Part shown: positions 45,027 to 55,179 of the stretch, in pieces
Layout: the number at the start of each line of letters is the position of its first letter
How positions within the stretch are numbered: position 1 is the first letter of the stretch
Assembly: GCA_028583415.1 (NCBI GenBank)
Contig: CM053272.1
Span: 72,519,439-72,583,438, forward strand
Direction: 5' to 3'
Length of the DNA stretch: 64,000 nt
DNA from: Protea cynaroides
Lineage: Eukaryota; Streptophyta; Magnoliopsida; Proteales; Proteaceae
The notes under the pieces: model-generated
What the model was told of the DNA's origin: nothing
Database searches by the model: none
Seen by the model: only the letters and a program-made list of their open reading frames with translations
Position numbers and translations under genes: made by a program

Positions 45027-46226
45027 TCAAAGTTGCTGAACTTTTCGACTCGAGAGCATCACGGGCACCACTTCGAATGTTAAGTCTCCAGTCAAGTCTA
45101 GAGGATCAGCGATCAAGATATGCGATGGATCTCTGACATACTTCTTTAGTAATGATACATGGAACACATTATGAACGCTAGACATAGATGGTGGTAGAGC
45201 CAATTGATATGCTACATTACCACGTCGGGTCAATATCTCATATGGTCCCACATACCTGGGGCATAGCTTTCCCTTTTTACCAAACCATTTCAGACCTCGC
45301 ACTGGTGATACCTTCAAGAACACTTTGTCACCCACTGCAAACTCCAGATCCCGACGTCGATTAACCGCATATTGCTTCTGTCGAACTTCAGCTGTCTTTA
45401 CTCTCTCTTTGAACTGATCAATCACTCGGCAAGTTTCTTCATCAAACTCCGGTCCTACAATTCTTCTTTCCCCCACCTCGTTCCATAACAGAGGTGTGCG
45501 ACACTTCTTCCCATAGAGTGCTTCATACGGGGCCATCTGAATTGTAGCCTGATAACTGTTGTTGTAAGCGAACTCGATAAGTGATAGCTTCTCATCCCAA
45601 GCTCCCTTGAAATCTATTGCACAAGCTCGGAGCATATCTTCCAAAATTTGAATAGTTCGCTCTGACTGTCCGTCCGTCTGAGGGTGAAAAGCTATACTGA
45701 ACTTCAACTTGGTTCCCATAGCTTTCTGTAATCCTTCCCAGAACTTCGATGTAAAACGGGGATCTCTGTCAGATACTATACTCTCTGGAATGCCATGAAG
45801 TCTGACTATATTATCAACATATAACTTGACCAGTTTCTCCATGGTATACTGAGGTCTAACCACAATAAATCGAGCTGTCTTGGTGAGTCGATCTACTATA
45901 ACCCAAACTGCATCCACTGACCTTGGTGTCAAAGGTAGGCCAGTGACGAAATCCATGGTGATACAATCCCACTTCCACGCAGATCCTGGTAATGGCTGTA
46001 GTAAACCTGCGGGTTTTTGCCTTTCCGCTTTAACTTGTTGACAATTCAGACATTGGAACACAAAACGAGCTATATCTGCTTTCATACCCCTCCACCAATA
46101 TAGTCTTCTTAAATCATGGTACATCTTGGTACTTCCTGGATGTACCGAATATGGAGTATAATGAGCTTGGTCATAACTCGGTCTCGATATCGCAGTCTTC
46201 GCTCTCAGGTATACATAACCATCCAC
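45027..46226 (-). pseudogene. Integrase of element G (399-codon open frame)
   Basis: The frame is almost complete. The zinc finger is H22, H29, C59, C62, and the catalytic triad is D92 (TMDF), D153 (VSDRD) and E189 (GQSERT), with the expected 35 residues between the last two. The GPY/F region (YVGPYEI) is near 326-332, VHNVFHVSLLKKY near 351-363, and the start of the chromodomain follows. It would join cDNA to target DNA in the nucleus. The start Met is incidental: it is separated from the RT-RNase H frame by a stop (46316-46320 region) and a frameshift near 46205-46215, so it cannot be made as part of the normal polyprotein without correction. The core itself looks undamaged. Confidence 0.92.
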
Positions 46227-46317
46227 GATACTTGAGTACCTTGTCTGAGTCCAAGGTAAAGTCAGGATTGCACGTACCCTTCTCTAAGTCTTCCTGCACT
46301 GTCTTGAGATATGGATC

Positions 46318-48066
46318 CTATAGGATTGCTACCTTGACTTCATCAACTAGATCCGGTGAGATCTTCAAAGCTGCGATCATCATAGTGAACTGAATCAAGC
46401 CTTGCTCAACTGGATCTTCTGTAGTTTCAATTATATGCTCTTCGTTACCTTCGATTGAACTAGAGGCTGTGGCACACAATGCAGCATTTGTACTTGGTCC
46501 TGCCTCAGGTTTCGATACCCACTTTCTGCTTAAGGCGTTAGCCACAACATTTTCTTTGCCCGGATGGTACTGGATGTCGCAATCATAATCTTTTAACAAT
46601 TCCAGCCATCTCCTCTGTCTCATATTCAGATCCTTCTGAGTGAAAAGATAAGTTAAGCTCTTGTGATCTGATTTGATCTGAAACTTCTCACCGTACAAGT
46701 AGTGTCTCCAAGTCTTGATTGCGTGAATAACCACTGCCAGCTCCAAGTCATGCGTAGGATAGTTCTTCTCATGCTCTTTTAACTGTCTTGATGCGTAAGC
46801 AATCACCTGTTCTCCTTGCATCAATACACACCCAATACCTAACCCTGAAGCATCCGTATATAAGGTAAACGGAACGCTTGGTTCTGGGATGGTCAAGATA
46901 GGAGCAGAGACAAGTCTTGACTTCAAAGTCTGAAAGCACTTCTCACACTCATCTGTCCATATGAATTTCTCTCCCTTCTTGGTCAATCTGGTGAGTGGAA
47001 CCGCGATCCTGGAGTAATCTTCCACGAATCTTCTATAATAACCAGCCAACCCAAGGAAACTACGAATCTCCGCAATAGATTTTGGTGCTTCCCATCCTAC
47101 TATAGCAGCTATCTTGCTTGGATCAACCTTGATACCGTCTTCAGATACAACATGGCCCAAGAAAGCCACTTCCTTCAGCCAAAACTCGCACTTCTTGAAT
47201 TTTGCATAAAGCTTCACCTCTCTCAGCCGTTGTAGGGCTGCCCTCAAATGCGCTGTATGAGTCTCCATGTCCTTAGAGTAAATCAATATGTCATCAATGA
47301 ATACGATGATCGAAGTGTCCAACATATCATGAAACACTCGGTTCATCAGTTCCATAAACGACGCTAGAGCATTGGTCAACCCGAAAGACATAACTAGAAA
47401 CTCATAATGCCCATACCTCGTCCCAAAAGCAGTCTTCGAAATATCTCCGGCCTTGATCTTCAATTGGTGATACCCTGATCGGAGATCGATCTTTGAGAAA
47501 ACCTTTGCACCCTGTAACTGGTCAAACAAATCATCGATCCTAGGCAAAGGGTATCGATTCTTGATCGTCAACTTGTTCAGCTCACGGTAGTCAATACATA
47601 GCCGTACACTTCCATCCTTCTTCTTGACAAATAATACAGGTGCTCCCCAAGGCGATATACTAGGTCGTATGAAGCCCTTATCCAACAATTCTTGTAATTG
47701 GGTCTTCAACTCCTTTAACTCGGTCGGGGCCATCCTGTATGGTGCTTTAGACACCGATGTCGAACCTGGCATAAGGTCTATCACAAATTTTGTAGCCCTG
47801 TCTGGTGGTAAACCTGGAAGCTCCTCTGGAAACACATCTGGGAACTCCCGAACCACATCTATATCTTCCATCTTGAGTGACTCTACCGTGAGATCGACTA
47901 CAGATACTAGATAACCCACTCCCCCTTTCTCTGAGCATCTCTTAGCTTTTAGGGCGGAGAGGATCAGCTTCTGCTTCCTAGATAGCTTGATCCCAGCGAA
48001 ACTATATTCCCCTCCCTCTTTGTCAGTAAGCACAAGCTTCCTTTCACCACATAAAATGATGGCCAA
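46318..48066 (-). CDS. Reverse transcriptase-RNase H of element G (582-codon open frame)
   Basis: This is the longest open frame in the window. RT motifs: YRELN at 160-164, SKIDLRSGYH at 191-200 (catalytic Asp 194), FIDD at 256-259 (catalytic pair), and connection LGLAGYYRRF at 338-347. RNase H motifs: TDAS with D405, Glu 442, D467 (KSDHKS) and the HPGKENVVAN block at 501-510. The last residue is Asn where the family has Asp (ADALSR), so RNase H may be impaired. The frame overlaps the protease end by a one-frame slip near 48060, where a short HHFGHHF duplication is seen. It would copy element RNA to DNA. The frame ends at a TAG just before the integrase linker. Confidence 0.93.
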   Translation of the reverse strand: MAIILCGERKLVLTDKEGGEYSFAGIKLSRKQKLILSALKAKRCSEKGGVGYLVSVVDLTVESLKMEDIDVVREFPDVFPEELPGLPPDRATKFVIDLMPGSTSVSKAPYRMAPTELKELKTQLQELLDKGFIRPSISPWGAPVLFVKKKDGSVRLCIDYRELNKLTIKNRYPLPRIDDLFDQLQGAKVFSKIDLRSGYHQLKIKAGDISKTAFGTRYGHYEFLVMSFGLTNALASFMELMNRVFHDMLDTSIIVFIDDILIYSKDMETHTAHLRAALQRLREVKLYAKFKKCEFWLKEVAFLGHVVSEDGIKVDPSKIAAIVGWEAPKSIAEIRSFLGLAGYYRRFVEDYSRIAVPLTRLTKKGEKFIWTDECEKCFQTLKSRLVSAPILTIPEPSVPFTLYTDASGLGIGCVLMQGEQVIAYASRQLKEHEKNYPTHDLELAVVIHAIKTWRHYLYGEKFQIKSDHKSLTYLFTQKDLNMRQRRWLELLKDYDCDIQYHPGKENVVANALSRKWVSKPEAGPSTNAALCATASSSIEGNEEHIIETTEDPVEQGLIQFTMMIAALKISPDLVDEVKVAIL

Positions 48067-48345
48067 AATGATGGCCTAGCCAATCCATTCCCAAAATGAC
48101 ATCAAAGTCTGCCATCTCAAGTATTACTAGGCTTGCTTCTAAGTCTCGGCCCTCAATACATACAGTACATGGTCCATAATACTCGGTCAAAGCCACTTCG
48201 ACTCCTAGTGGAGAGCGAACTATCAAGCTTGGGTTCAAATGCTTGATTGGTAACTCCATTCGCTTCCCAAAAGAAATAGAAACAAAGGAGTGCGTGGCCC
48301 CAGAGTCAAATAATACTCCGCGGGTATACCGACTACATTTACAAT
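48044..48345 (-). pseudogene. Retropepsin (protease) of element G
   Basis: On the - strand LFDSGATHSF puts the catalytic DSGA at 48307-48296, and the frame continues through LGVEVALTEYYGPC to LEMADFDVILGMDWLGHH. A small in-frame duplication (GHHFGHHF) at about 48055-48070 shifts the frame against RT. The catalytic triad is intact. It would release the mature proteins from the precursor. Confidence 0.87.
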
Positions 48346-48439
48346 TCCCGGAATTTATTGCCCCTTAGTTCTACATGCTCATGCAAACTGAAAGAATAAA
48401 CCAAATAGTAAGGGATAGAGTCGTACCAGTTACCACATC

Positions 48440-48935
48440 AGGTGATGCGGCTGCCTCTTCAGTGGTGACCGCATACACTTTTCCTTGCTGGGGAGCTTGC
48501 TTCTTAGGTAGAGTGCAGTCCCTTACGACATGTCCCAGCTACTGACAGTTATAACATTTGATATTTGGGTTGTGTCAAGCGAACTGTGGCACAAGTGGTG
48601 CAGGGTTGTTTCTCGCAGTGCTGTAGCGGTCTGTGCCCTGTATGGGCAGAATGGTCTAGTAATACCGCCACCCGAGCTCTCACTAGCAGATCTCTTCACT
48701 CCCCTGTTTTGAGCGAAGAAGCTGTCCCTCTGACTGGACTCTATCACCCTCGCAACCTGCATAGCCTCGTTGTAGATCTTCTTGTCCAGACCCAAGAGGT
48801 GCTCTCTGATGCTTCCACGTAGTCCCATGGTGAACCTACATGTCTTGGTCTCCTCCTCTTGCATACTGGCCGGTGCGAAGAAAAATAGCTCTTCGTACCT
48901 CTGCTGATAAGCATCTACGGTCGACTGAGACTGTT
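48440..48935 (-). pseudogene. gag C-terminal part with zinc knuckle, element G
   Basis: It continues gag in a different frame: YEELFFFAPASMQEEE, GLRGSIREHLLGLDK, VARVIESSQRDSFFAQNRG, then a frame change. The zinc knuckle CYNCQ(stop)LGHVVRDC is at about 48558-48520. The stop codon (TAG, 48539-48541) falls inside the knuckle. Unlike B and C, this copy keeps the zinc-binding His. It ends in QQGKVYAVTTEEAAASPDVVTG before protease. Confidence 0.85.
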
Positions 48936-49697
48936 GAGAAACTCTCTCTCCATTTGATCCTTAAAACTCTTTGGAAAATACTTGTCGAAGAAAGCAGCTT
49001 TAAACACTTCCCAATCAACCAGTGTATACTTATTCTCCAGATATGCCCGAGTAGAATTCCACCAAGCATTTGCGTCTTCTTTCAACATATGAGTGGCAAA
49101 CAGAACCTTTTCCTCCTCAGTACAAGTCATCAATCGGAAGTTCTTTTCCATCTCAGCAACCCACTGTGCTGGCCATAATGGTTTCCCTGTCCTGCCCGTG
49201 AACGATGAAGGTTTCAACTTGAAGAATCGGTCCACTGACCTGCTCAGATCATGTTGTCCCTGCGTGTCTGCTCCGTACCATGGTGGTGGATACGGATAAG
49301 CTCCCGGGTACGTAGAAGGCGACGGAAACCGATGCGGTGGTGGTACGTTCTGTGCTTGGCCCCTCGACCTTGGGCTACTCTGCATCGGTTGGGTAGTATT
49401 AATTCCTCCTGACTCGGGCGTATTTTCAGCGGGAACAAAACCTGTTGGCCTGAGCATCTTCAGTACCTTGCTCAGAAATTCCTTCTGTTGAGCCTGCATC
49501 TGATAGACCAAGTTTGTAACAACGGTCTCAGAATTCCTGTGAGGTGGGCCAGGTAAATTTGTCGGCACTTCTGGGACCTGTTCCTCCTCCACTTCAGGAC
49601 TTGGTTCTCTAACCTGGTCTTGTTCAACTTGTTCTTCTTCTAGGCGCATCCTGGCCTGATGACGCTTTCGCCCCCTTCGACCGTTCCCGCCTGCCAT
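48915..49697 (-). pseudogene. gag of element G, N-terminal 260 codons
   Basis: It starts MAGGNGRRGRKRHQAR at 49697, the basic start typical of this lineage. A Glu-rich linker (residues 19-45), a Pro/Gln-rich region (95-145) and the capsid follow: FFKLKPSSFTG at 158-168, PLWPAQWVAEMEKNF, EEEKVLFATHMLKEDANAWW, FFDKYFPKSFKDQMERE. A frameshift near 48925-48940 ends the frame early at NSLSRP, where homologues continue into the YEELFFF block. Gag would build the particle in the cytoplasm. Apart from this one slip the capsid looks sound. Confidence 0.92.
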
Positions 49698-50267
49698 CTC
49701 AGACTATTTTATTTGGATCTGAGAAGAAGACATAACACGTGAGAACATCAATAATAGTAGTGTTAGTCTTGAATAACGCAAGGGAAAATAGTCGAGAAGT
49801 AACATTTCAATTTACACAATTTTAGAAATTTTAAATTCAATTTTTCTGGCTCTTTGGTGCGTACCGGTCGCAACATACCGGTCACACCCCTGTGGGATAT
49901 ACTGCGGCCGATATAGTCGACCGGTCAAAACTAAAATTCTGACCGAGACATAGCGGTCGCAACATACCGGTCGACACTTTGTATACAGTGTTGCGACCGG
50001 TATAGTCGACCGGTCAGAATAAAATTTCTGACCGAGACATAGCGGTCGCATATATCGGGGTATACCGGTCGACCGGTATAGGCAAAACCGTCGACCGGTA
50101 TGCCTATATTGGTTATAAAATCGGGAAAAAGTGAGATTTAAATCTCACTTTTTCCTCCTCCTTTCTTTTTCGGTGGCGATTCCTCTTTGGAGACTGAGTT
50201 GCTACAGTCCGACCGGTGCTTTTTGAAGGCGATTTCTTCCACTCAAGAGCTAGTACATCGTTTCTAG
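49698..50267. promoter_or_regulatory. Divergent intergenic region between gag and antisense gene, element G
   Basis: A dense cluster of ACCGGTCGACCGGT-type palindromes fills 49855-50105 and includes two near-copies of a segment of about 105 bases (GACCGAGACATAGCGGTCGCA at about 49940 and 50031). A TATA box reading toward the antisense gene (TTATAAAAT, about 50113) and GTTGCTACAGT (50200) follow, then the donor TAG|GTATGA at 50268. The layout suggests one regulatory region for both genes; direct evidence is lacking. Confidence 0.5.
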
Positions 50268-50587
50268 GTATGATCCCTCCCTCCCCATCATCTCTTTATC
50301 ATTTTCCCATATCGTCTATATGTAGAAATCTAGGTTTTTCTTTGTTCGAGATGTTTCAACCGTAGGAACTCTTTTCCTTCGGCTTGGAAAGGGTTTAGGG
50401 ACCCCCAAGAGCAATAGCCCTCAACTAATTTGGGGTTCCACCGAATGGTTTACATAAAAATCGAATTTTTCATATTTTGACCTAAGTTTTCAAAAAAAAT
50501 TTCAAAATTTCCAATTTTTTTCTTAAATTCTTGAAATTTCTCATTTGAATTGCTTGTGATTGGTTTGTTGAAGAGTGTGGGGGTTAC

Positions 50588-50706
50588 GTAAGTCCTCCTC
50601 CCCATGTTTTTGGGTGAGTTCGAGGCTTTTTCCCAAAATGCTGTCGTTATGCTGCCGAAATTTCAAAAAATTTCTAACTTTTATCTTATTTCCTTTTGTT
50701 TTGCAG
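50588..50706 (+). other. Candidate 5'-UTR intron of the antisense gene, element G
   Basis: GTAAGTCCTCC (50588) and TTTTGTTTTGCAG (ending 50706) bound 119 bases, and the ATG follows six bases later. The alternative donor at 50268 gives a 439-base intron. The three copies keep both donors and the acceptor although the sequence between them has diverged. Confidence 0.62.
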
Positions 50707-50712
50707 TTTAAA

Positions 50713-51952
50713 ATGGCACCTAGATGCGCACTCGGGAAATGCTCACATGGCTCTAGTTCTCGGGTTCCCTCACCACCAGTTCCACAGCTAGATGAGCTAT
50801 GGTTTCGCTCCTTAGAAGCTCAAGCTCAGTTTCCATGGTTTGATAATAAAAGTATTGAATCAGGGCGCCGGGTCAACGTTGAACAACTGCACCGGTTCAA
50901 TGTGGAGACGGCTTTTGGCGCTCTAGGTTGGTTGCCGGTTATTTCATACACAGGGACCACACGCCCTAACTTGGTCAAGCACTTCTATGCGAACTTGGAG
51001 CTTGAAGGGGATGTCGAAGATATGAACCAGTGTAGGGATCTACGTATCACCAGCTATGTCCGGGGTATGCATATTTCATTTAACACCCATCAGTTGGCTG
51101 ATCTTCTTGGGATTCCCAACGATGGAGATTTGGTGTACTGCGCCCCCAACGCGAAAGGTTATTTGACTGATGATTTGCGCCGAGAGATAGCGCATCAGAT
51201 CTTAAACCCTGGAGCCCCTATGAAGGCGGCTAGCCTGAGGCCTATACCTCGGGTATATAGTCGCATTATTCAGCACAACATAGTACCACAGAGCGGCCAC
51301 TACAGTGAGTTGTCCCAGCTCACCCAGTACGTCACTTATTGCGTCTGCACAGGGGAGTGGATCTCATTTCCCTATCTCATCATCAGGACCATGCATTGCG
51401 CGGCCATGGCCGATCGGGCCAGCAACCTTCCATATGGCCGTCTCGTCACTTTCCTTCTTCACCGTCTGGGCGTGAGCTTGAGAGGAGAGGTAGCCGTTGA
51501 GGACACCATGACATCCGACATCGATGCTATACAGAGGATGCAGATGGTCGATCTGCCGATTAGTGACGACGAGTTGGAGGCTCGCCCTCGTCCACTTGGG
51601 AGAGTAGCAGCGGCAGCAGCAGCAGCAGCCGCGGCCAATGCGGCCTATGCGGCAGAGATGGGTGATGACGATGATGACGATATGGTTGGGGAAGCACCAG
51701 TGCCTGCCCCACAGCCCCGCACTTGCACCACCACCATCTGTCCCACAGCTGGACCATCTCGAGCCTCCTCCCGACTCAGTGATGGGTATGTTTATGGAGC
51801 TCAGGGACGCTCAGCGGGAGATGAGCCATGACTTAGCACAGTTGACTCACAGCCTCCGAGTCACACAGGATCAGGTGCACTGGCTCAGGGTCGCTTACGA
51901 GCGGGATTATGATATAGTAGACCCCATACCTCCTAGGCCCCCTACCCCATGA
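50713..51952 (+). pseudogene. Antisense gene of element G (372 open codons, then one frameshift)
   Basis: The ATG at 50713 is chosen because it follows the conserved acceptor and matches the start in B and C; upstream in-frame codons fall in the intron. Residues 29-290 form the conserved domain: LWFRSLEAQAQFPWF, RPNLVKHFYANLELEGD (84-100), LADLLGIPNDGDLVYC (128-143), SRIIQHNIVPQ (183-193) and NLPYGRLVTFLLHRLGV (238-254). An alanine run (299-309), an acidic run (317-323) and a Pro-rich part follow. A slip near 51757 diverts the frame to a stop at 51831. In the other frame the DAQR and SLRVTQ helix and the Pro tail continue to 51952, as in C. It resembles the putative plant transposon protein domain (PF20167, from memory). 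Its role in the element is unknown. Confidence 0.88.
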
Positions 51953-52263
51953 TTTTTCTTTTATTTACTCACGACTGTTTTACATATAACAGGGTAACTG
52001 TCCGGTTTGTGGACCGTACCCTGTAGCACTATATCATTTGCTACAATTTTCTTAATTAATGGAAATTTTCATGGTTTTTCCTAACTAGTGTATGTGCACA
52101 TGTTAAGTTTCATATTTAACATAGTATATTAATCTCTTTCTTAGTCCGTCTCAGGTATCAAACAATGCTTAAGGTGCGTTTGTATTAAGATTTTTAATTT
52201 TCTCCTAACTCAGTTCATCGACTCACTTAAGTGCAACATGGTTTGTTGGAACAGAGCTCGAGA

Positions 52264-52275
52264 GCTCTGATACCA
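52264..52275 (-). other. Primer-binding site of element G
   Basis: GCTCTGATACCA (TGGTATCAGAGC on the - strand) lies three bases from the 5' LTR and matches initiator tRNA-Met. Confidence 0.94.
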
Positions 52276-52278
52276 AGT

Positions 52279-54545
52279 TGTCACACCCCAATTCCGATCC
52301 AACCGGAATGGTGTGAGTGAACCGTCATTGAACCAACGGTTCACACCAGGATCCCGAATAGGCCGTGTCCACCCATACAAACCATTACACATAACCAACA
52401 ATCAGAATATAAATATTACAGCGGAAGACTTTAAATAGAATGAACTGAGTATCTATTGATAATTTAAATAAATATCCCATTATCCAAATTCAAACACATA
52501 AAATTAATTTATTTTACATCCCTTAAATCAAACGAAAATAACTGAAACAACTAAATAAAAATCCATCACAAGTACACACAGAAAGGGCACTCGCATGAAG
52601 CATCATGCTCGTCCCTCCCCGCCTGTACATCCAAAGCAGCCACACCTCCATACGCCGGAGCGTTCACGTAGTCGTCCACCGTGTAACTCCGCATCAACAT
52701 CAAAAACAATGTACGTACAAAGGGTGAGCTCACAACACAGCCTCAAGAAGACAATCGACGGTTTCACAATATTATGCATGAGTAACAATCAATTTTATCG
52801 TCGTGGTCCGGTTTTAAGTTTGCAATGTGCTATAGAAAGGTTTGGTGGCCCCCGCACCTCTATACACGAGTGTGTGGCACCTCATGGATCACACCCCCAT
52901 TGGCCCACATGCACCCATCATGGAATAGAGATAGAGCTAAGATACCCACGTACCTCCCCTGATACTCTACCCATACCAGTACCTAAGCCCCTACTGCCAG
53001 GGCTCGCAAACTAGGCTCGCAACTAACCAATCCTATATGTCATCAATGTATGCTCTATCCCAGCACAGCCGTCTACGGCATAGAGATAGAGCAAAGGCAT
53101 TCCCACACCTCCCCTGATGCCCTATCCGCAACTAACTCACTAGGACAGAAACATAACGCAGGTAGACCCTATCCCAACATAACTCCCCTACGGCATAGAG
53201 ATAGAGCTAAAGCATCGTGGACAAGCCAGCGTCGACTCGATGATACCCCACCCGTACCAAGAATGTTAAGACAGAATACTACAAAAGGTGCTAGTGTGAA
53301 GAGCGATCCCAGGCCCATGCCCCACTCTACACACTAACGAAAACAATCACATGCCTAACAATCACATCCTATCAATGCATGAACAGTAATAATAATTGAA
53401 AATAAAGGATGGCATGTGAATATGCACAAACAACACATCTCATATAATCAGGTGATTAACAATAATTTACTGTCCATTAATTATTAGGTTTGGGTCAGAT
53501 TCCCTTACCTGACGCTTGTTCGATAACTTGCTCCACGTCGCAAGATCCAAACGACAAATCACAAAGTCCTACAATATTATTAGGGTTTCATTAAAATAAC
53601 ATTCTTAGAGTCTCATGTTGATCGAAAACCAACAGGGTTACAAAATACCCTCACAGAGCTAACCGGTGGCATGTACCGGTCGCAGCTCTGTGGGAAAGAC
53701 TGGCGACCGGTATGGTCAGTCGGTCCCCATAGACAACCTCCCGAGAGGTAGCGGTCGCAACATACCGGTCGCACTATGTGCAACCGGTATAGTCGACCGG
53801 TATGTCCCCGGAAGACCATACATGGGTTCTTCGACTGCCGACGATCATCCTCCATGGATTTTCAGGGTTTCTCCTATCCATTCTAAGTCTAGGCTTTGAG
53901 TTAAAGTTATCCCCAACTCATTCAAGTTTCGTTTTGATGAATATCATCTCGAAACTCGAATCTAGGGTTTGACGTCAACTTAGGATTTATTGGCCAATTT
54001 AGGGTTTTAGATCAATACCTACATTGCATGGTATTGATCCACCCACACAACTAACATAGGGTAAGAAGATGGATTCAAACACTTACCGTTGACTGGCGTA
54101 GTGAGGGCGTCGTCGAACGGTAATGGCGGCACCTCCTTCTTCTTCCTAGCTCCTTCTCCTTTCCAAGCTCTTTCTCTTCTCTAGGGTTTGTGAGAGACAA
54201 TGGAAAGGATTTGGGAAGGCTTAAGGGTGTATTTATAGGCTAAAAATAGGGTTTAGTAACCCTACTAGGATTAGGAAACTTCTAGGATTCGAAATCAGGA
54301 AAGCAGGACCCGCAGAGACCAATTTCCAGATTCCCGCACATAGCTGCGCAGGCCATACCGGTCGACCGGTACCAAGACCGGTACCATCGACCGGTATACC
54401 TAAAATCAGGTATAATTGGTCGACTTTGGTCCGATTTTGTACCTGTTTGTTATCCGCTTGCCCCGTCTAGCCCGGTGATGATCGGAAGACCTGTCATGAC
54501 CCAAAACCAAGGTTTAGACCAGGTTTTCAGAGTGCAGGTCTTACA
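52279..54545 (-). repeat. 5' LTR of element G (2267 bp)
   Basis: On the - strand it starts TGTAAGACC (54545) and ends GGGGTGTGACA (52279). It is collinear and nearly identical with 42474-44811, lacking about 80 bases near 53237. The TATA-like box is at 54232-54237. ACCGGTCGACCGGT clusters are at 54355-54405 and 53660-53805. Confidence 0.95.
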
Positions 54546-54550
54546 CACAC

Positions 54551-55055
54551 AACTATCCTAAAGTCATAGAGTAAGAAGAATGATTAAAACACTTACCATC
54601 GACTAGCGTAAGGTGAGCGTCGTCGAACGGCAATGGCGGCACCTCCTTCTTCTTCCTAGCTTCTTCTCCATTCCAACCTCCTTCTCTTCTCTAGGGTTTA
54701 TGAGAGATAATGGAAAGGATTTGTGGACGTTTAAGGGTGTATATATAGACTAGGATTAGGGTTTAGTAACCCTATTAGGATTAGGAAAGTCCAGGTATTA
54801 GGGTTTAAGAAAGTGAGACCCGCAGAGATCAATTTTCGGATCTCCGTAGTCAGCTGCGCAGAGCTGAACGGTCGACCGGTACCAAGACCGATATCATCGA
54901 TCGGTCAACATAAAATAATGATTACTTGACCGTCTTTGATTCAATTTCGTACCTGTTTGTCATCCGCTCGTCCCGTCTGGCTCGGTGATGATCGGAAGAC
55001 CTGTTACGACACGAAATCAAGGTTTAGACCTGGTTCACGGAGTGTGGGTCTTACA
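54551..55055 (-). repeat. LTR F0, inner end
   Basis: It continues LTR F0 after G (AACTATCCTAAAGTC), matching F1 from about 57003 to 57507. It includes a TATA box (54740-54747) and an ACCGGT cluster at 54875-54905, and ends GGTCTTACA at 55055 (TGTAAGACC on the - strand). Confidence 0.9.
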
Positions 55056-55179
55056 ACTCCCCCACCCTTAAAAGAAATTTCATCCCTGAAATTTGCATGT
55101 AGGTTTCACAACTCAGTTCATCGACTTTGTTAAGTGCAATATGGTATATGGACAGAGCCCGAGCACTCTGATACCAAGT
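55056..55179 (-). mobile_element. 124-bp internal stub between LTRs F0 and F1
   Basis: It holds only the two ends of a chromovirus interior. On the F0 side is a polypurine tract with the TTTAAGGGTGGGGGAGT and GAAATTTC surroundings of G. On the F1 side is the PBS (ACTCTGATACCA, 55165-55176) with its AGTTCATCGAC...AAGTGCAATATGG neighbourhood. The join is at CACAACTCAGTTCATCG, where both parental sequences share AACTC, so gag, pol and the antisense gene were lost in a deletion at microhomology. Confidence 0.88.

Larger units (their letters stand above)
42474..54545 (-). mobile_element. Element G: nearly intact Ty3/gypsy Del/Tekay-type chromovirus (12.1 kb)
   Basis: Both LTRs, PBS, antisense gene, gag, protease, RT-RNase H, integrase and chromodomain are present, flanked by perfect CACAC duplications (42469-42473 and 54546-54550) in LTR F0. 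The two LTRs look very similar apart from an indel of about 80 bases near 53237. Damage is limited to a frameshift in gag, a stop in the zinc knuckle, a stop and a frameshift before integrase, a stop in the chromodomain and a frameshift in the antisense gene. It is probably among the youngest insertions here. Confidence 0.95.

Noticed and set aside
51560..51757. Minus-strand frame with Leu/His runs inside the antisense gene of G
   Set aside because: Shadow of the alanine and acidic codon runs on the coding strand.
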